A stretch of 64,000 nt of DNA from Candidatus Pseudomonas phytovorans (GTDB taxonomy: Bacteria > Pseudomonadota > Gammaproteobacteria > Pseudomonadales > Pseudomonadaceae): positions 5,616,001 to 5,680,000 of the forward strand of contig CP119325.1 of NCBI GenBank assembly GCA_029202525.1, in the 5' to 3' direction. The translations under genes and the position numbers were made by a program. Below, in pieces: positions 16,548 to 25,675 of this stretch (its first letter is position 1; each line of letters opens with the position of its first letter). The notes under the pieces are model-generated. The model had not been told where the DNA came from. It did no database searches and saw only the letters and a list, made by a program, of their open reading frames with translations.

Positions 16548-17394
16548 GCCGGTGTGCCTGCAAGCGCAAATGGGCACGCTGCCCCGGTGCCAGGCTCAGG
16601 CCTTCGCCACTGCCGCTGGCGGCCTCGACGCAGACGAAGCGCTGCGTTTCACGGCCGGTCACGCCCATCAGTGGTCGGTTGCCGGGGTGCCAGACGACGG
16701 TGTCGTCGCTGTCACCGGTATCGATGCACAGCTCGCGCTGCCAGGCCGGATCCTGTAGCTGCACCCGCGGCGTGCCCGGGTAAACCCTCTGACATCCGCC
16801 GTTGAGCTTCAGCGCGCCATCTTCACGGCAGGCCTGGCGGTTGAGGCGGTCATAACCTTCGACATCCTCCAGCCCAGACAGCGCTATCTCAGACACGTTA
16901 CTGATGCGCCAGTACGCCAGCAGTGCATGGCTCAGTTGGCAAGGTTCGCTGTCTTGGTGCTCGGTGCTCAGGCTCAGTTCCATGCGGTTACCGAGCCTTG
17001 CGTGCAGGTCAACCTGCCAGTCGCACAAGTCCAGGCGCCACTTCAGGGTTACGCCCTCCTCGTCTTCACGGCTGTCGACCAGCTTCCAGTCCAGCAGGCG
17101 CGCCCAACCATGGGCCGGCCACAAATCTTCGCTGGGGTGGCGCCCATACCACGGCCAGCACACCGGCACGCCGCCACGGATCGCTCCAACCTGTGGCCAC
17201 TGCTCGGCGCACCACAGCCAAGGCCGCTCACCTGCCGGCTGAAAGTGCAGCAGCTGCGCGCCCTGGCGGCTGAATACCGCCTGGCAACGGGGGTGATCGA
17301 TGATCAGCACATCGCGCTGCTGGTAACGCTCCCACTCGAATGTCGGCCTTGGCCGCTGCGAGGAAAAGAAGCGATGGAGCGGATGTTCGGGCAT
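16540..17394 (-). CDS. D-hexose-6-phosphate mutarotase
   Basis: A 284-residue galactose-mutarotase-fold protein of the YeaD family, which interconverts the anomers of hexose-6-phosphates. Family-typical segments include RQGAQLLHFQPAGERPWLW, the conserved GGVPVCWPWYG, PAHGWARLLDW with the presumed catalytic His, and the late VWHPGN. It is the last gene of the leftward gtsABCD-oprB cluster, consistent with a role in glucose catabolism, and overlaps the end of convergent hexR by eight bases. No signal peptide is seen, so it acts in the cytosol. Confidence 0.88.
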   Translation of the reverse strand: MPEHPLHRFFSSQRPRPTFEWERYQQRDVLIIDHPRCQAVFSRQGAQLLHFQPAGERPWLWCAEQWPQVGAIRGGVPVCWPWYGRHPSEDLWPAHGWARLLDWKLVDSREDEEGVTLKWRLDLCDWQVDLHARLGNRMELSLSTEHQDSEPCQLSHALLAYWRISNVSEIALSGLEDVEGYDRLNRQACREDGALKLNGGCQRVYPGTPRVQLQDPAWQRELCIDTGDSDDTVVWHPGNRPLMGVTGRETQRFVCVEAASGSGEGLSLAPGQRAHLRLQAHRLS

Positions 17395-17444
17395 GGTTCA
17401 GAGCTCTTTTTGTTTGAGATAGCGCTGTCTCGGCCCATCCCCGA

Positions 17445-17467
17445 CACCCACTGCAGGCCAGTGGGTG
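17445..17467. other. Hairpin between oprB and the mutarotase gene
   Basis: A 9-bp perfect stem (cacccactg / cagtgggtg) with a 5-base loop lies in the 117-base gap downstream of oprB. No T-run follows on the minus strand, so it may protect the abundant porin mRNA from 3' decay rather than end transcription. Confidence 0.4.
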
Positions 17468-17511
17468 CCGAGAGCCGAAAAGGGATTGGCGTAAATTTAC
17501 AACAAATGCCC

Positions 17512-18855
17512 TCAGAATGACGACTGAATCTTCAAACCTGCGACCAGCGCGTTGTCCACTTCATCCACCCCACCCGGGCTCTTGATGTACTGCAGGTTGG
17601 GCCGCACGGTCAGCCAGTTGGTGACGTGGAAGCCGTAGTAGAGCTCGGCGTTGTACTCGGTGCGCTGCAGCGGCACGAAGCCTGGGTTGTCGTAATCGCT
17701 GATGCCGCTCTGGGCGTTGAGCAGTTCGGCGCGTTTCTTCACGTCGTCATTCACATGAATACGCGCTACACCAAAGCCGATGTCATCCTTGGGCCTGGCG
17801 TCGAAGGCGCCCTTGTAGACCAGCCCCACCTGCTGGTAGTTGTCGACCACGTTGGTAGCCTTGTCGTGCACGGTGAAGTTGGCGAACAGGCTGAGGCCGC
17901 GGTTGACGTCACCCGCATGGGCGGTGACCTGCTGCTGCGCCACCACCCACCAGCCGTGCTTGCTGGAGTGCGACTTGAAGGCCCCGCCGCTCAACGCCTG
18001 CGGGTTGCCATTGACGTCATCGAACACATCGTCGGCCTTGGCCGTGCTGTAGTAGTAGCCCAGGCGGTACTCGCCCGGCAGGCCGTTGACCTTGGGTGAC
18101 CAGACCGCCTCCACCGGCAGGATCGCGCCCTTGGTGCCGCTGCCGCTTAGCTTGAAGCCGTTGCCGGTTTCCAGGTTGGACGGGTTCTGCTCGAAGGCAC
18201 CGACCTGGACGAAGAATTCCGGGGTGATGTTGTACTTCACCCGCAGCGCCCACTGGCTGACCGGCCAGTTGTACCAGATGCCACCGACCCAGTTGCCCAC
18301 CTGCGAGCCGCAGAAGGCCAGGTTCTGGAAGTCGCACGGGAAACTGTTGAAGTCTTCGCCCTCGCCGAAGCGGCCGAATTTCACGTCCAGGGCACCGTCG
18401 AAGTATTTCTGCTTGATCCACATCTGGGTCAGGCGCCAGGTCTGGCCACGGCCCCACACCTCCTGCACCGAGCTGAACTGCCCGGCGCGGGGATCGCTGA
18501 TGCGGTCGTTGGAAAGGTTGCGACCGCTGCGCTCGGTGATTGCCAGCTTGAATTCGGCATCGTGCCAGCCAAAAATCTTCTGCAAATCCAGGTGCGCGCC
18601 AAGGGCGAACTGGTCGCTGTAGCGTGCAGTCTTGTCGTCGTTGTAACCGCCGTGCAGGTTACCCGCCACCTCGCCGACGTAGTCGAGGGTGAAGTCGTAG
18701 CCCTTGTCCAGCAACTCGGTGCGGGCCCCTCCCCAGTCACCGGTCATCCATTTCGACTCGCTGGAGAAGGCTTCGGCAGCCTGCGCGCCGCTGCTGCCGA
18801 CCACGGCAAGCAATGCCAGCGAGCCCAATGTCCTGATACGTTTGCGCTGTTCCAT
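17512..18855 (-). CDS. oprB: Carbohydrate-selective porin OprB
   Basis: OprB forms the outer-membrane channel through which pseudomonads take up glucose and other sugars. The 447-residue precursor has a signal peptide (cleavage after SGAQA, about 27), followed by a 16-stranded-barrel pattern of alternating aromatic strands. Recognisable segments are WMTGDWGGARTELLDKGYDFTL and, at the end, NWLTVRPNLQYIKSPGGVDEVDNALVAGLKIQSSF with the terminal Phe needed for assembly. It lies 41 bases downstream of gtsD and belongs to the gts operon. Confidence 0.95.
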   Translation of the reverse strand: MEQRKRIRTLGSLALLAVVGSSGAQAAEAFSSESKWMTGDWGGARTELLDKGYDFTLDYVGEVAGNLHGGYNDDKTARYSDQFALGAHLDLQKIFGWHDAEFKLAITERSGRNLSNDRISDPRAGQFSSVQEVWGRGQTWRLTQMWIKQKYFDGALDVKFGRFGEGEDFNSFPCDFQNLAFCGSQVGNWVGGIWYNWPVSQWALRVKYNITPEFFVQVGAFEQNPSNLETGNGFKLSGSGTKGAILPVEAVWSPKVNGLPGEYRLGYYYSTAKADDVFDDVNGNPQALSGGAFKSHSSKHGWWVVAQQQVTAHAGDVNRGLSLFANFTVHDKATNVVDNYQQVGLVYKGAFDARPKDDIGFGVARIHVNDDVKKRAELLNAQSGISDYDNPGFVPLQRTEYNAELYYGFHVTNWLTVRPNLQYIKSPGGVDEVDNALVAGLKIQSSF

Positions 18856-18896
18856 CCCTTTGCGTCCTCTTTTTTCTTATTGATGGTGTAGACGAG

Positions 18897-20051
18897 TCAA
18901 CGGCCTTTAAAGTGAGCGACGTTGTCCTTTACCGCGGCGCCAGCGCTGCCCAGATGCAGGCGCTCACCGCTGTCGGCGTCGAACAGCAGCACCCGGGCCG
19001 GGTCGAATTGCAGATTCAGATTGTCACCGACCCGGCACGCCACATCCGGCGCCAGGCGGCAGCAGACTTTGGTCTGGTTAAGGGTGACAAACACCAGCAG
19101 GTCCGGCCCGGTGGGCTCGGTGACCTGTACCTCGGCGCGAATACCCGGCAAGCCATTCCCCTCCACTGCACCCAAGGCGATCTGTTCAGGGCGGATGCCG
19201 AGGATGATCTCGCGGCCATCCAGTTCGCCAGCGGCCAACCCCAAGGGCAGCTCGCAGCGCGCCTGCCCGCTGTCGAGCAGCGCCAGCAAGCGACCATCCT
19301 GTTGCTTCAGGCGCACCGGGATGAAATTCATCGGCGGCGAACCGATGAAGCTGGCGACAAACTGGTTGGCCGGGTCGTTGTAGATCTGCTGCGGGGTCCC
19401 GAACTGCTGAATGATGCCGTCTTTCATTACCGCCACCTTGTCACCCAGGGTCATGGCCTCGATCTGGTCATGGGTGACGTACACGGTGGTAGTCTTCAGG
19501 CGCTGGTGCATCAGCTTCATTTCGGTGCGCATCTCGACCCGCAGCTTGGCATCGAGGTTGGACAGCGGCTCATCAAACAGGTAGATCTTCGGCCGCCGCG
19601 CCAGCGCCCGGCCCATGGCTACCCGTTGCTGCTGGCCACCGGACAGCTGGGCCGGCTTGCGCGCCAGCAGGTGTTCGATCTGCAGCAGCTTGGCCACCCG
19701 CGCCACCTCTTCGTCGATGGCCGCCTGCGGCATCTTGCGGATCTTCAGGCCAAACTCGATGTTCTCGCGCACGCTCATGGTCGGGTACAGCGCGTAGGAC
19801 TGGAACACCATGGCGATGTCACGGTCCTTGGGGCTCATGCCACTGACGTCCTGCTCGTCGATAAGAATTGCACCACCGGTGATCTGCTCCAGGCCGGCGA
19901 TGCAGTTCATCAAGGTCGATTTGCCGCAGCCAGAGGGGCCGACCAGGATCAGGAACTCGCCATCCTTGATCGACAGCTGAATGTCCTTGAGGGTATCCGG
20001 CAAGCCGCTGCCGTAGGTCTTGTTCACATTGCGAAGTTCGAGCGTTGCCAT
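18897..20051 (-). CDS. gtsD: Glucose/mannose ABC transporter ATP-binding protein
   Basis: A 384-residue ATPase of the MalK/UgpC class that energises the Gts sugar importer. It has Walker A GPSGCGKST (38-46), the Q-loop, the signature LSGGQQQR, Walker B IYLFDEPLSNLDA, the switch His in VTHD, and a C-terminal TOBE/OB regulatory region (about 235-384). It starts three bases after the gtsC stop. The assignment to glucose rests on the gtsABC-oprB context. Confidence 0.95.
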   Translation of the reverse strand: MATLELRNVNKTYGSGLPDTLKDIQLSIKDGEFLILVGPSGCGKSTLMNCIAGLEQITGGAILIDEQDVSGMSPKDRDIAMVFQSYALYPTMSVRENIEFGLKIRKMPQAAIDEEVARVAKLLQIEHLLARKPAQLSGGQQQRVAMGRALARRPKIYLFDEPLSNLDAKLRVEMRTEMKLMHQRLKTTTVYVTHDQIEAMTLGDKVAVMKDGIIQQFGTPQQIYNDPANQFVASFIGSPPMNFIPVRLKQQDGRLLALLDSGQARCELPLGLAAGELDGREIILGIRPEQIALGAVEGNGLPGIRAEVQVTEPTGPDLLVFVTLNQTKVCCRLAPDVACRVGDNLNLQFDPARVLLFDADSGERLHLGSAGAAVKDNVAHFKGR

Positions 20052-20054
20052 GAC

Positions 20055-20900
20055 TTACCCCTTGACCGCGCCAGCCGTCAGCCCGCGGACGAAATATTTG
20101 CCTGCCACCACATAGACCAGCAGGGTTGGCAGGCCGGCGATCATCGCTGCCGCCATGTCGACGTTGTATTCCTTGGCCCCGGTGCTGGTATTGACCAGGT
20201 TGTTCAGGGCCACGGTGATCGGTTGCGAATCACCACTGGAGAACACCACGCCAAACAGGAAATCGTTCCAGATCTGAGTGAACTGCCAGATCAGGCAGAC
20301 CATGATGGTCGGCGTAGACATCGGCAGAATGATGCGCCGGAAGATGGTGAAGAACCCGGCACCGTCCAGGCGCGCGGCCTTGACCAGCGCATCGGGGATG
20401 CTCACGTAGAAATTGCGGAAAAACAGCGTGGTAAAAGCCAGCCCATACACCACATGCACCAGCACTAGGCCGCCTGTGGTGCTCGCCAGGCCCAGCTTGC
20501 CGAGAGTGAACGAGGCCGGCAGCAGCACCGTCTGGAACGGCAGGAAGCAGCCGAAAAGCAGCAGGCCGAAGAACAGCTGCGAGCCACGGAAACGCCACAT
20601 CGACAGCACATAGCCGTTCAGCGCGCCAACGGTGGTGGAGATCAGCACCGCTGGGACTGTGATCATGATCGAGTTCCAGAAGTAACCGTTGACCGTGGCC
20701 CAGGCCTTGACCCAGCCAATGCCGGTAATCACCGCTGGCCAGCTCAGCAGGTTGCCGGTGCTGATGTCTTCGGGGGTCTTGAAGCTGGTGAGCAACATCA
20801 CCACCAAGGGCACCAGGTACAGCAGCACAGCGATCAGCAACACCGCGTGGATGGCAATGCGGCTCGGGCTGAGTGCCGGTTTGTCGACAGGGCTATGCAT
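20055..20900 (-). CDS. gtsC: Glucose ABC transporter permease GtsC
   Basis: A 281-residue MalG-type permease with six predicted transmembrane helices. The EAA loop that contacts the ATPase appears as ALVKAARLDGAGFFTIFRRIILPMS. The start at 20900 overlaps the end of gtsB by eight bases, indicating translational coupling; the frame upstream is a shadow of gtsB. The protein ends in the typical KYFVRGLTAGAVKG. Confidence 0.95.
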   Translation of the reverse strand: MHSPVDKPALSPSRIAIHAVLLIAVLLYLVPLVVMLLTSFKTPEDISTGNLLSWPAVITGIGWVKAWATVNGYFWNSIMITVPAVLISTTVGALNGYVLSMWRFRGSQLFFGLLLFGCFLPFQTVLLPASFTLGKLGLASTTGGLVLVHVVYGLAFTTLFFRNFYVSIPDALVKAARLDGAGFFTIFRRIILPMSTPTIMVCLIWQFTQIWNDFLFGVVFSSGDSQPITVALNNLVNTSTGAKEYNVDMAAAMIAGLPTLLVYVVAGKYFVRGLTAGAVKG

Positions 20901-21801
20901 GGCGTTTGCTCCGCAGCTCCGAGTACAGGTAAGGCACGAGGATCGCCAGGATCGCCCCGAGCATGAGGATGGCGCTGGCAGAGCCCATGCCCATCTGCCC
21001 GCGGCTGAAGGTGAACGAATACATGAACATCGCTGGCAGGTCGGAGGAGTAGCCCGGGCCACCGGCGGTCATCGCCGCGACCAGGTCAAAGCTCTTGATG
21101 GCGATGTGCGAAAGGATCATCAGTGCACTGAAGAACACCGGGCGCAGGCTGGGCAGCACCACCGTCCAGTAGATGCGCGGCAAGCTGGCGCCATCCATCT
21201 GCGCCGCGCGAATGATCGACGGATCGACACCACGCAGGCCGGCGAGGAACATCGCCATGATGAAGCCCGAGGCCTGCCACACGGCAGCGATCACCAGGCA
21301 ATACACCACACGGTCGGGGTCGATCAGCCAATCCAGGCGAAAGCCCTCCCAGCCCCAGTCGCGCAACAATTTGTCCAGGCCCATGCCGGGGTTGAGCAGC
21401 CACTTCCAGGCGGTGCCGGTAACGATCATCGACAGCGCCATGGGGTACAGGTAAATAGTGCGGATGAAGCCTTCGCGGCGGATGCGCTGGTCCAGCAGCA
21501 CCGCCAGCAGTACGCCGATGGCCAGGCTGATGGCGATGAACAGGCCGCCAAACAGAAGCAGGTTCTTGCTGGCCACCCACCAGCGGTCGTTGTCGAACAG
21601 CCGGGCGTATTGTGCAAGGCCGGCCCACTTGTAGGTGGGCAAGAAGGTCGAGGTGGTGAAGGACAGCACGAAGGTCCAGAGGATATAGCCGTAGAAGCCC
21701 ACCAGGACGATGAACATGCTCGGCGCCAGCACCAGTTTGGGCAGCCAGCGCTGAAGCGCGTCCAGGGGTGAGGCCCGCAGTTGGGCGGTGGTTGTGGTCA
21801 T
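20893..21801 (-). CDS. gtsB: Glucose ABC transporter permease GtsB
   Basis: A 302-residue MalF-type permease with six transmembrane helices. The EAA motif is present as GVDPSIIRAAQMDGASLPRIYWTVVLPSLRP. It is separated from gtsA by 195 bases that hold a REP pair, and overlaps gtsC by eight bases. Confidence 0.95.
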   Translation of the reverse strand: MTTTTAQLRASPLDALQRWLPKLVLAPSMFIVLVGFYGYILWTFVLSFTTSTFLPTYKWAGLAQYARLFDNDRWWVASKNLLLFGGLFIAISLAIGVLLAVLLDQRIRREGFIRTIYLYPMALSMIVTGTAWKWLLNPGMGLDKLLRDWGWEGFRLDWLIDPDRVVYCLVIAAVWQASGFIMAMFLAGLRGVDPSIIRAAQMDGASLPRIYWTVVLPSLRPVFFSALMILSHIAIKSFDLVAAMTAGGPGYSSDLPAMFMYSFTFSRGQMGMGSASAILMLGAILAILVPYLYSELRSKRHA

Positions 21802-21831
21802 GGTTTACCTCAAAGACGCCGCCGCACGCTT

Positions 21832-21971
21832 TTGTGGGAGCGGCCTTGTGTCGCGAAAGGGCTGCGCAGCAGCCCCGGGGGCCTGGTGAACGAAGCTGTT
21901 CTGAAAGGACTGCGCTGCCTGGTTTTGGGACTGCTATGCAGTCCATCGCGACGCAAGGCCGCTCCCACAGT
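21832..21971. repeat. Inverted REP pair between gtsA and gtsB
   Basis: Copies beginning tgtgggagcggccttgtgtcgcgaa (about 21834) and ending ttgc-type complement tcgcgacgcaaggccgctcccaca (about 21970) face each other around a spacer containing smaller palindromes. The position between a binding-protein gene and its permease genes is that of the malE-malF REP in E. coli, where it stabilises the upstream mRNA. Confidence 0.8.
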
Positions 21972-21996
21972 CAGGCCGCGCAAGCCTGAGAATTGC

Positions 21997-23283
21997 TTAC
22001 TGGGCAGCCTTGATCGCCGCCGCCAGCTTCTTCGCCGCATCAGCCGGGTCGGCCTTGGGGTCGTTGATATAGTTGGTCACCACATCGAAGAACGCACCCT
22101 GCACGGCCAGCGTGGTAGCCATGTTGTGCGCCATGCTGGGCTGCAGGCCGCCATTTTTCGCGTCGGCCAGGAAGTCATTGGCCGACCTCTGGGCGCAAGC
22201 GTCGAAGCCATACGCGCCCATGTCGGCGAGCATGTCATTACGCACGGGGATGGACCCCTTGTTGGTGCTGAAGACCTTCTGGAAATCCTGGCCGAGCACC
22301 TTGCGGGCAATGTCCTGCTGACCGGCAGATGTCCCGGCGTTGTTCTGCTTGAACACCACCAACGAGTCGATGTTGTACAGGAACGCCTTGTCGGTGCCGG
22401 GGAATGGCACGCATTGGTAGTCCGTGCCGGCGGTTTTCTTCGCCAGGGTCCACTCGCTCTTGGCCCAGTCGCCCATGATCTGCATGCCGGCTTTGCCATT
22501 GATGACCTTGGCCGCTTCCAGGTTCCAGTCCTGGCCTTTGCCATCAGGGTCCATGTAGGTGGCGACCCTTTTCAGCTCGGTCAATGCCTTGACCATGTCC
22601 GGGCCGGTCAGTGCCGCGTTGTCGAGGTCGACCATGGCCTTCTTGTAGCCCTCAGCCCCCATCACCGACAGCACTACGCTTTCGAACACGGTGCTGTCCT
22701 GCCACGGCTGACCGCCATGGGCCAACGGAATGAAGCCGGCGGCCTTGAGCTTGTCGGCAGCGGCATAGAATTCGTCGAGGGTGGCAGGCGCCTTGTCGAT
22801 GCCCGCCTTTTTGAACACTTCGGGGTTGATCCACAGCCAGTTGGTGCGGTGGATGTTTACCGGCACGGCCACATAATTACCGTCGTACTTCACCGTGTCG
22901 GCAACCTGCCTGGCAAGCAGCGCGTCCCATTTTTCGTCCTTGGCCACGCCCTTGAGCACATCGCTATCAAGCAGGCCGGTGGCCGCCCAGTCCTGAATAT
23001 CCGGGCCCTTGATCTGCGCAACTCCCGGTGGGTTACCTGCTACGGCGCGGCTCTTGAGCACGGTCATGGCCGTTGCACCGCCGCCGCCAGCGACAGCGCC
23101 GTCCTTCCAGGTGAAGCCGTCTTTTTCGACCTGGGCCTTGAGCACATCGACCGCGGCCTTTTCACCACCGGAGGTCCACCAGTGCACCACTTCGACACTG
23201 CCTTTGGAGTCGGCAGCCAAAGCGCTCAGCGGGAGTAATGAGGCAATAGAGATCGCGGCAGCGAGACGGAGCGTGGAATTCAT
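21997..23283 (-). CDS. gtsA: Glucose/mannose ABC transporter periplasmic binding protein
   Basis: A 428-residue family 1 solute-binding protein with a Sec signal peptide (about 1-23, ending ALAAD). The mature part begins SKGSVEVVHWWTSGGEKAAVD, typical of sugar-binding proteins. It is the first gene of gtsABCD-oprB-mutarotase and delivers glucose to GtsBC. The promoter must lie in the 145 bases between its start and gtrS, where a 14-bp interrupted inverted repeat is found. Confidence 0.95.
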   Translation of the reverse strand: MNSTLRLAAAISIASLLPLSALAADSKGSVEVVHWWTSGGEKAAVDVLKAQVEKDGFTWKDGAVAGGGGATAMTVLKSRAVAGNPPGVAQIKGPDIQDWAATGLLDSDVLKGVAKDEKWDALLARQVADTVKYDGNYVAVPVNIHRTNWLWINPEVFKKAGIDKAPATLDEFYAAADKLKAAGFIPLAHGGQPWQDSTVFESVVLSVMGAEGYKKAMVDLDNAALTGPDMVKALTELKRVATYMDPDGKGQDWNLEAAKVINGKAGMQIMGDWAKSEWTLAKKTAGTDYQCVPFPGTDKAFLYNIDSLVVFKQNNAGTSAGQQDIARKVLGQDFQKVFSTNKGSIPVRNDMLADMGAYGFDACAQRSANDFLADAKNGGLQPSMAHNMATTLAVQGAFFDVVTNYINDPKADPADAAKKLAAAIKAAQ

Positions 23284-23365
23284 CGAAGCACCTTTCTTGT
23301 TGTTATGCCGTGCAAGTCGGTCGCTTGCGTTGTATGGAGTCTAAACAGCGTGCCCGCCCCGCCAG

Positions 23366-23402
23366 GTAACGAAGCGATGCGTGAATGTCATCGTTTGGTT
23401 AC
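23366..23402. promoter_or_regulatory. Inverted repeat in the gtsA promoter region
   Basis: GTAACGAAGCGATG (23366-23379) and CATCGTTTGGTTAC (23389-23402) are inverted copies matching at 12 of 14 positions around a 9-base spacer, 83 bases upstream of gtsA. It is a good candidate operator for the nearby response regulator GltR; the factor is inferred from context only. Confidence 0.5.
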
Positions 23403-23428
23403 ATTGCCGGTGCAGGCAGCACAAGCAT

Positions 23429-24883
23429 TCAGTCCGTGCCTCGTGGCAGGTACAAGGTCACCCGCAACCCGCCTTCACGCAGGTTCAATAAACTCACCTC
23501 ACCCCCATGGCTATGGGCGATGTTGCGCGCAATCCCCAACCCCAGCCCATACCCCTGCTGCTGCCCGGCCAGGCGGAAGTGCGGCTCGAACACCTGCTCC
23601 AGCTGCTGCTGCGGTACGCCCGGCCCCTGATCGTCCACCTGCAACACAAAGCCATTGTCACCGTCGATGATGCGCAACCGCGCACGCTCGCCGTATTTGA
23701 TGGCGTTGTCGATCAGGTTGCCGATACAGCGCCGCAGCGCCAGCGGCTTGCCTGGGTAAGGGGCCAGCGCCCGGCCTTCGACGCTGATACGGCCATCACG
23801 CAGATAAGGCTCCGCCAGAATCTCCAGCACCTGGTTGAGGTCGACCGGCTCTATGTTTTCGTGGATATCGGTGTCCTTCACGCACTGCAAGGCGCCTTTG
23901 ACCAGCAACTCCAGCTCGTCCAGGTCCTGGCTGAACTTGGCCTGCAGGCGTTCGTCTTCCAGCAATTCGACACGCAGGCGCAGGCGGGTGATCGGCGTGC
24001 GCAGGTCGTGGGAGATGGCGCTGAACAGCTGGCTGCGTTCCGTCAGGTAGCGGCTGATGCGCTCACGCATGCTGTTGAACGCCCGGCTGACTTCGACTAC
24101 TTCGCTACCACCCCCTTCAGTCACCGGCGCCACATCGGCGCCCAGCGACATCTCACGCGCAGCCCGCGCCAGGCGCTTGAGCGGCCAGCTCTGCCAGTGC
24201 ACCAGTAAACCGATGAACAACAGCAGCAAGGCGGTGGTGAGCACGATGAAACCGATCTGCTGCCGGGGCAGGCGTTCGACCTCAAGGCTGGTGTAAGGCT
24301 CGGGCAGCAGCGAGGCGATGTACAACCACTCGCCCTCGCCCAGGCGGATTTGCGTTACCAGTACCGGCGGGTTGAGCGGCTCCAGGGTCAGGGAGTAATG
24401 CGCCCAGGAGCGTGGCAGCTCGTCGAGTTTCAGGCCGCTGTTGAAAATGCGCAGGTCGTCAGGGCTGACAAACTCTACGGAAATTTCCATCTGCGACCCC
24501 AGCCGCTCATGCAGCACCTGCTGGAACACATCGATCACTGCCTGCTTGCGCGGTGTGACGGGCAGTACCTGCATGTCCAGCGGCGTGGCGTTGAGCGACA
24601 CGAAAAAGCGCGTGCCGCCCATGCTGCGCAACTGGTCGAGCACCATGGGCCGATAGGCCACCGGCAACGAGCGGAAGTAACTGACGCTGGCACTCATCGA
24701 ATGGGCCAGGCTACTGGCGCTGGCGCGCAGGCCCTGCAGCTGGCTGGCACGCAACTGGGCGACCCAGATGATGCTCGACAGGCCTTGCGCCAGCAGTACC
24801 ACCAACAGGGTCAGCAGCAACATGCGCCCAAGCAGCGAACGCGGCAGCAGGCGCCAAAGACGCTCAGGGCGCACTGCAGACAT
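23429..24883 (-). CDS. gtrS: Sensor histidine kinase of the glucose two-component system
   Basis: A 484-residue inner-membrane kinase. It has a first transmembrane helix at about 21-41, a periplasmic sensing domain (about 45-205), a second helix at about 209-228 and a HAMP linker. The HisKA box is SHDLRTPITR with phospho-acceptor His292, followed by an N-box (IGNLIDNAIKYG) and DQGPGVP and GLGLGIAR glycine boxes. In Pseudomonas GtrS senses 2-ketogluconate/6-phosphogluconate and controls GltR. The start at 24883 overlaps gltR by 20 bases; a start at 24904 would add seven residues. Confidence 0.92.
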   Translation of the reverse strand: MSAVRPERLWRLLPRSLLGRMLLLTLLVVLLAQGLSSIIWVAQLRASQLQGLRASASSLAHSMSASVSYFRSLPVAYRPMVLDQLRSMGGTRFFVSLNATPLDMQVLPVTPRKQAVIDVFQQVLHERLGSQMEISVEFVSPDDLRIFNSGLKLDELPRSWAHYSLTLEPLNPPVLVTQIRLGEGEWLYIASLLPEPYTSLEVERLPRQQIGFIVLTTALLLLFIGLLVHWQSWPLKRLARAAREMSLGADVAPVTEGGGSEVVEVSRAFNSMRERISRYLTERSQLFSAISHDLRTPITRLRLRVELLEDERLQAKFSQDLDELELLVKGALQCVKDTDIHENIEPVDLNQVLEILAEPYLRDGRISVEGRALAPYPGKPLALRRCIGNLIDNAIKYGERARLRIIDGDNGFVLQVDDQGPGVPQQQLEQVFEPHFRLAGQQQGYGLGLGIARNIAHSHGGEVSLLNLREGGLRVTLYLPRGTD

Positions 24884-25589
24884 GCGCAGCCAGCAGGTAG
24901 CCACTGCCGCGCACGGTGCGGATCAGCCGGGGTGGTTTGTCGGTGTCGCGCAGGCGCTGACGCAGGCGGCTGACACCCATGTCGACGATGCGGTCCAGAG
25001 GCATCGGCTCGCGGCCGCGGGTGGCGTTGCCGATGGTGTCACGGTCAAGAATCTGCTGCGGGTGGTCGAGGAACAGCTTGAGCAGGGCGAAGTCGGCACC
25101 CGACAGCACCACCTCTTCGCCATCACGGTGGAACAGCCGGTGGCTGACCGTGTCCAGGCGCCAGTCGTCGAACGCCAGCACCGCATTGCCCGGCGCCGCC
25201 TGGCCAAACTCGGCGCGACGCAGCAGGGCCTTGATCCGCGCTTGCAGCTCACGCGGGCTGAAGGGTTTGCCCAGGTAATCGTCGGCGCCCAGCTCCAGGC
25301 CGATGACCCGGTCGGCTTCGTCGGAGCTGGCGGTGAGCATGATGATCGGCACCCGTGCCTGGCGCGGGTGTTGGCGTACCCAGCGGCACAGGCTGAAGCC
25401 GTCTTCGTCGGGCAGCATGACGTCGAGGATGACCAGGTCGCAGGGGCTGGTTTCCAGGGCGCGGCGAAAGCCTGCGCCGTCGGCTTCGGCATGCACCTGA
25501 AAGCCGGAGCGGCTCAGGTAGGTTTGCAGCAGTTCGCGGATTTCCTGGTCGTCGTCGACCATCAGGATCGATTTGCCGGCAGTGCTCAA
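24864..25589 (-). CDS. gltR: OmpR-type response regulator GltR
   Basis: A 241-residue response regulator with a receiver domain (about 7-120; acidic DDD pocket at 12-14, phospho-acceptor Asp56 in LDVMLP, Lys in LGKPF) and a C-terminal winged-helix DNA-binding domain (about 140-238). The start is a TTG at 25589, preceded at ideal distance by GGAAGGA; the next ATG would cut into the first beta strand. The partner kinase follows with a 20-base overlap. In P. putida this pair activates glucose transport genes such as gtsA and oprB. Confidence 0.93.
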   Translation of the reverse strand: MSTAGKSILMVDDDQEIRELLQTYLSRSGFQVHAEADGAGFRRALETSPCDLVILDVMLPDEDGFSLCRWVRQHPRQARVPIIMLTASSDEADRVIGLELGADDYLGKPFSPRELQARIKALLRRAEFGQAAPGNAVLAFDDWRLDTVSHRLFHRDGEEVVLSGADFALLKLFLDHPQQILDRDTIGNATRGREPMPLDRIVDMGVSRLRQRLRDTDKPPRLIRTVRGSGYLLAAHVCSAP

Positions 25590-25675
25590 GGTGGTCCTTC
25601 CTCTTGTCAGTTACAGGTCTTTTTGCCTGTTGTCCGGTGTTACCTTCGGGGGCCGCTGCGCGCCCCCCATTTCAC

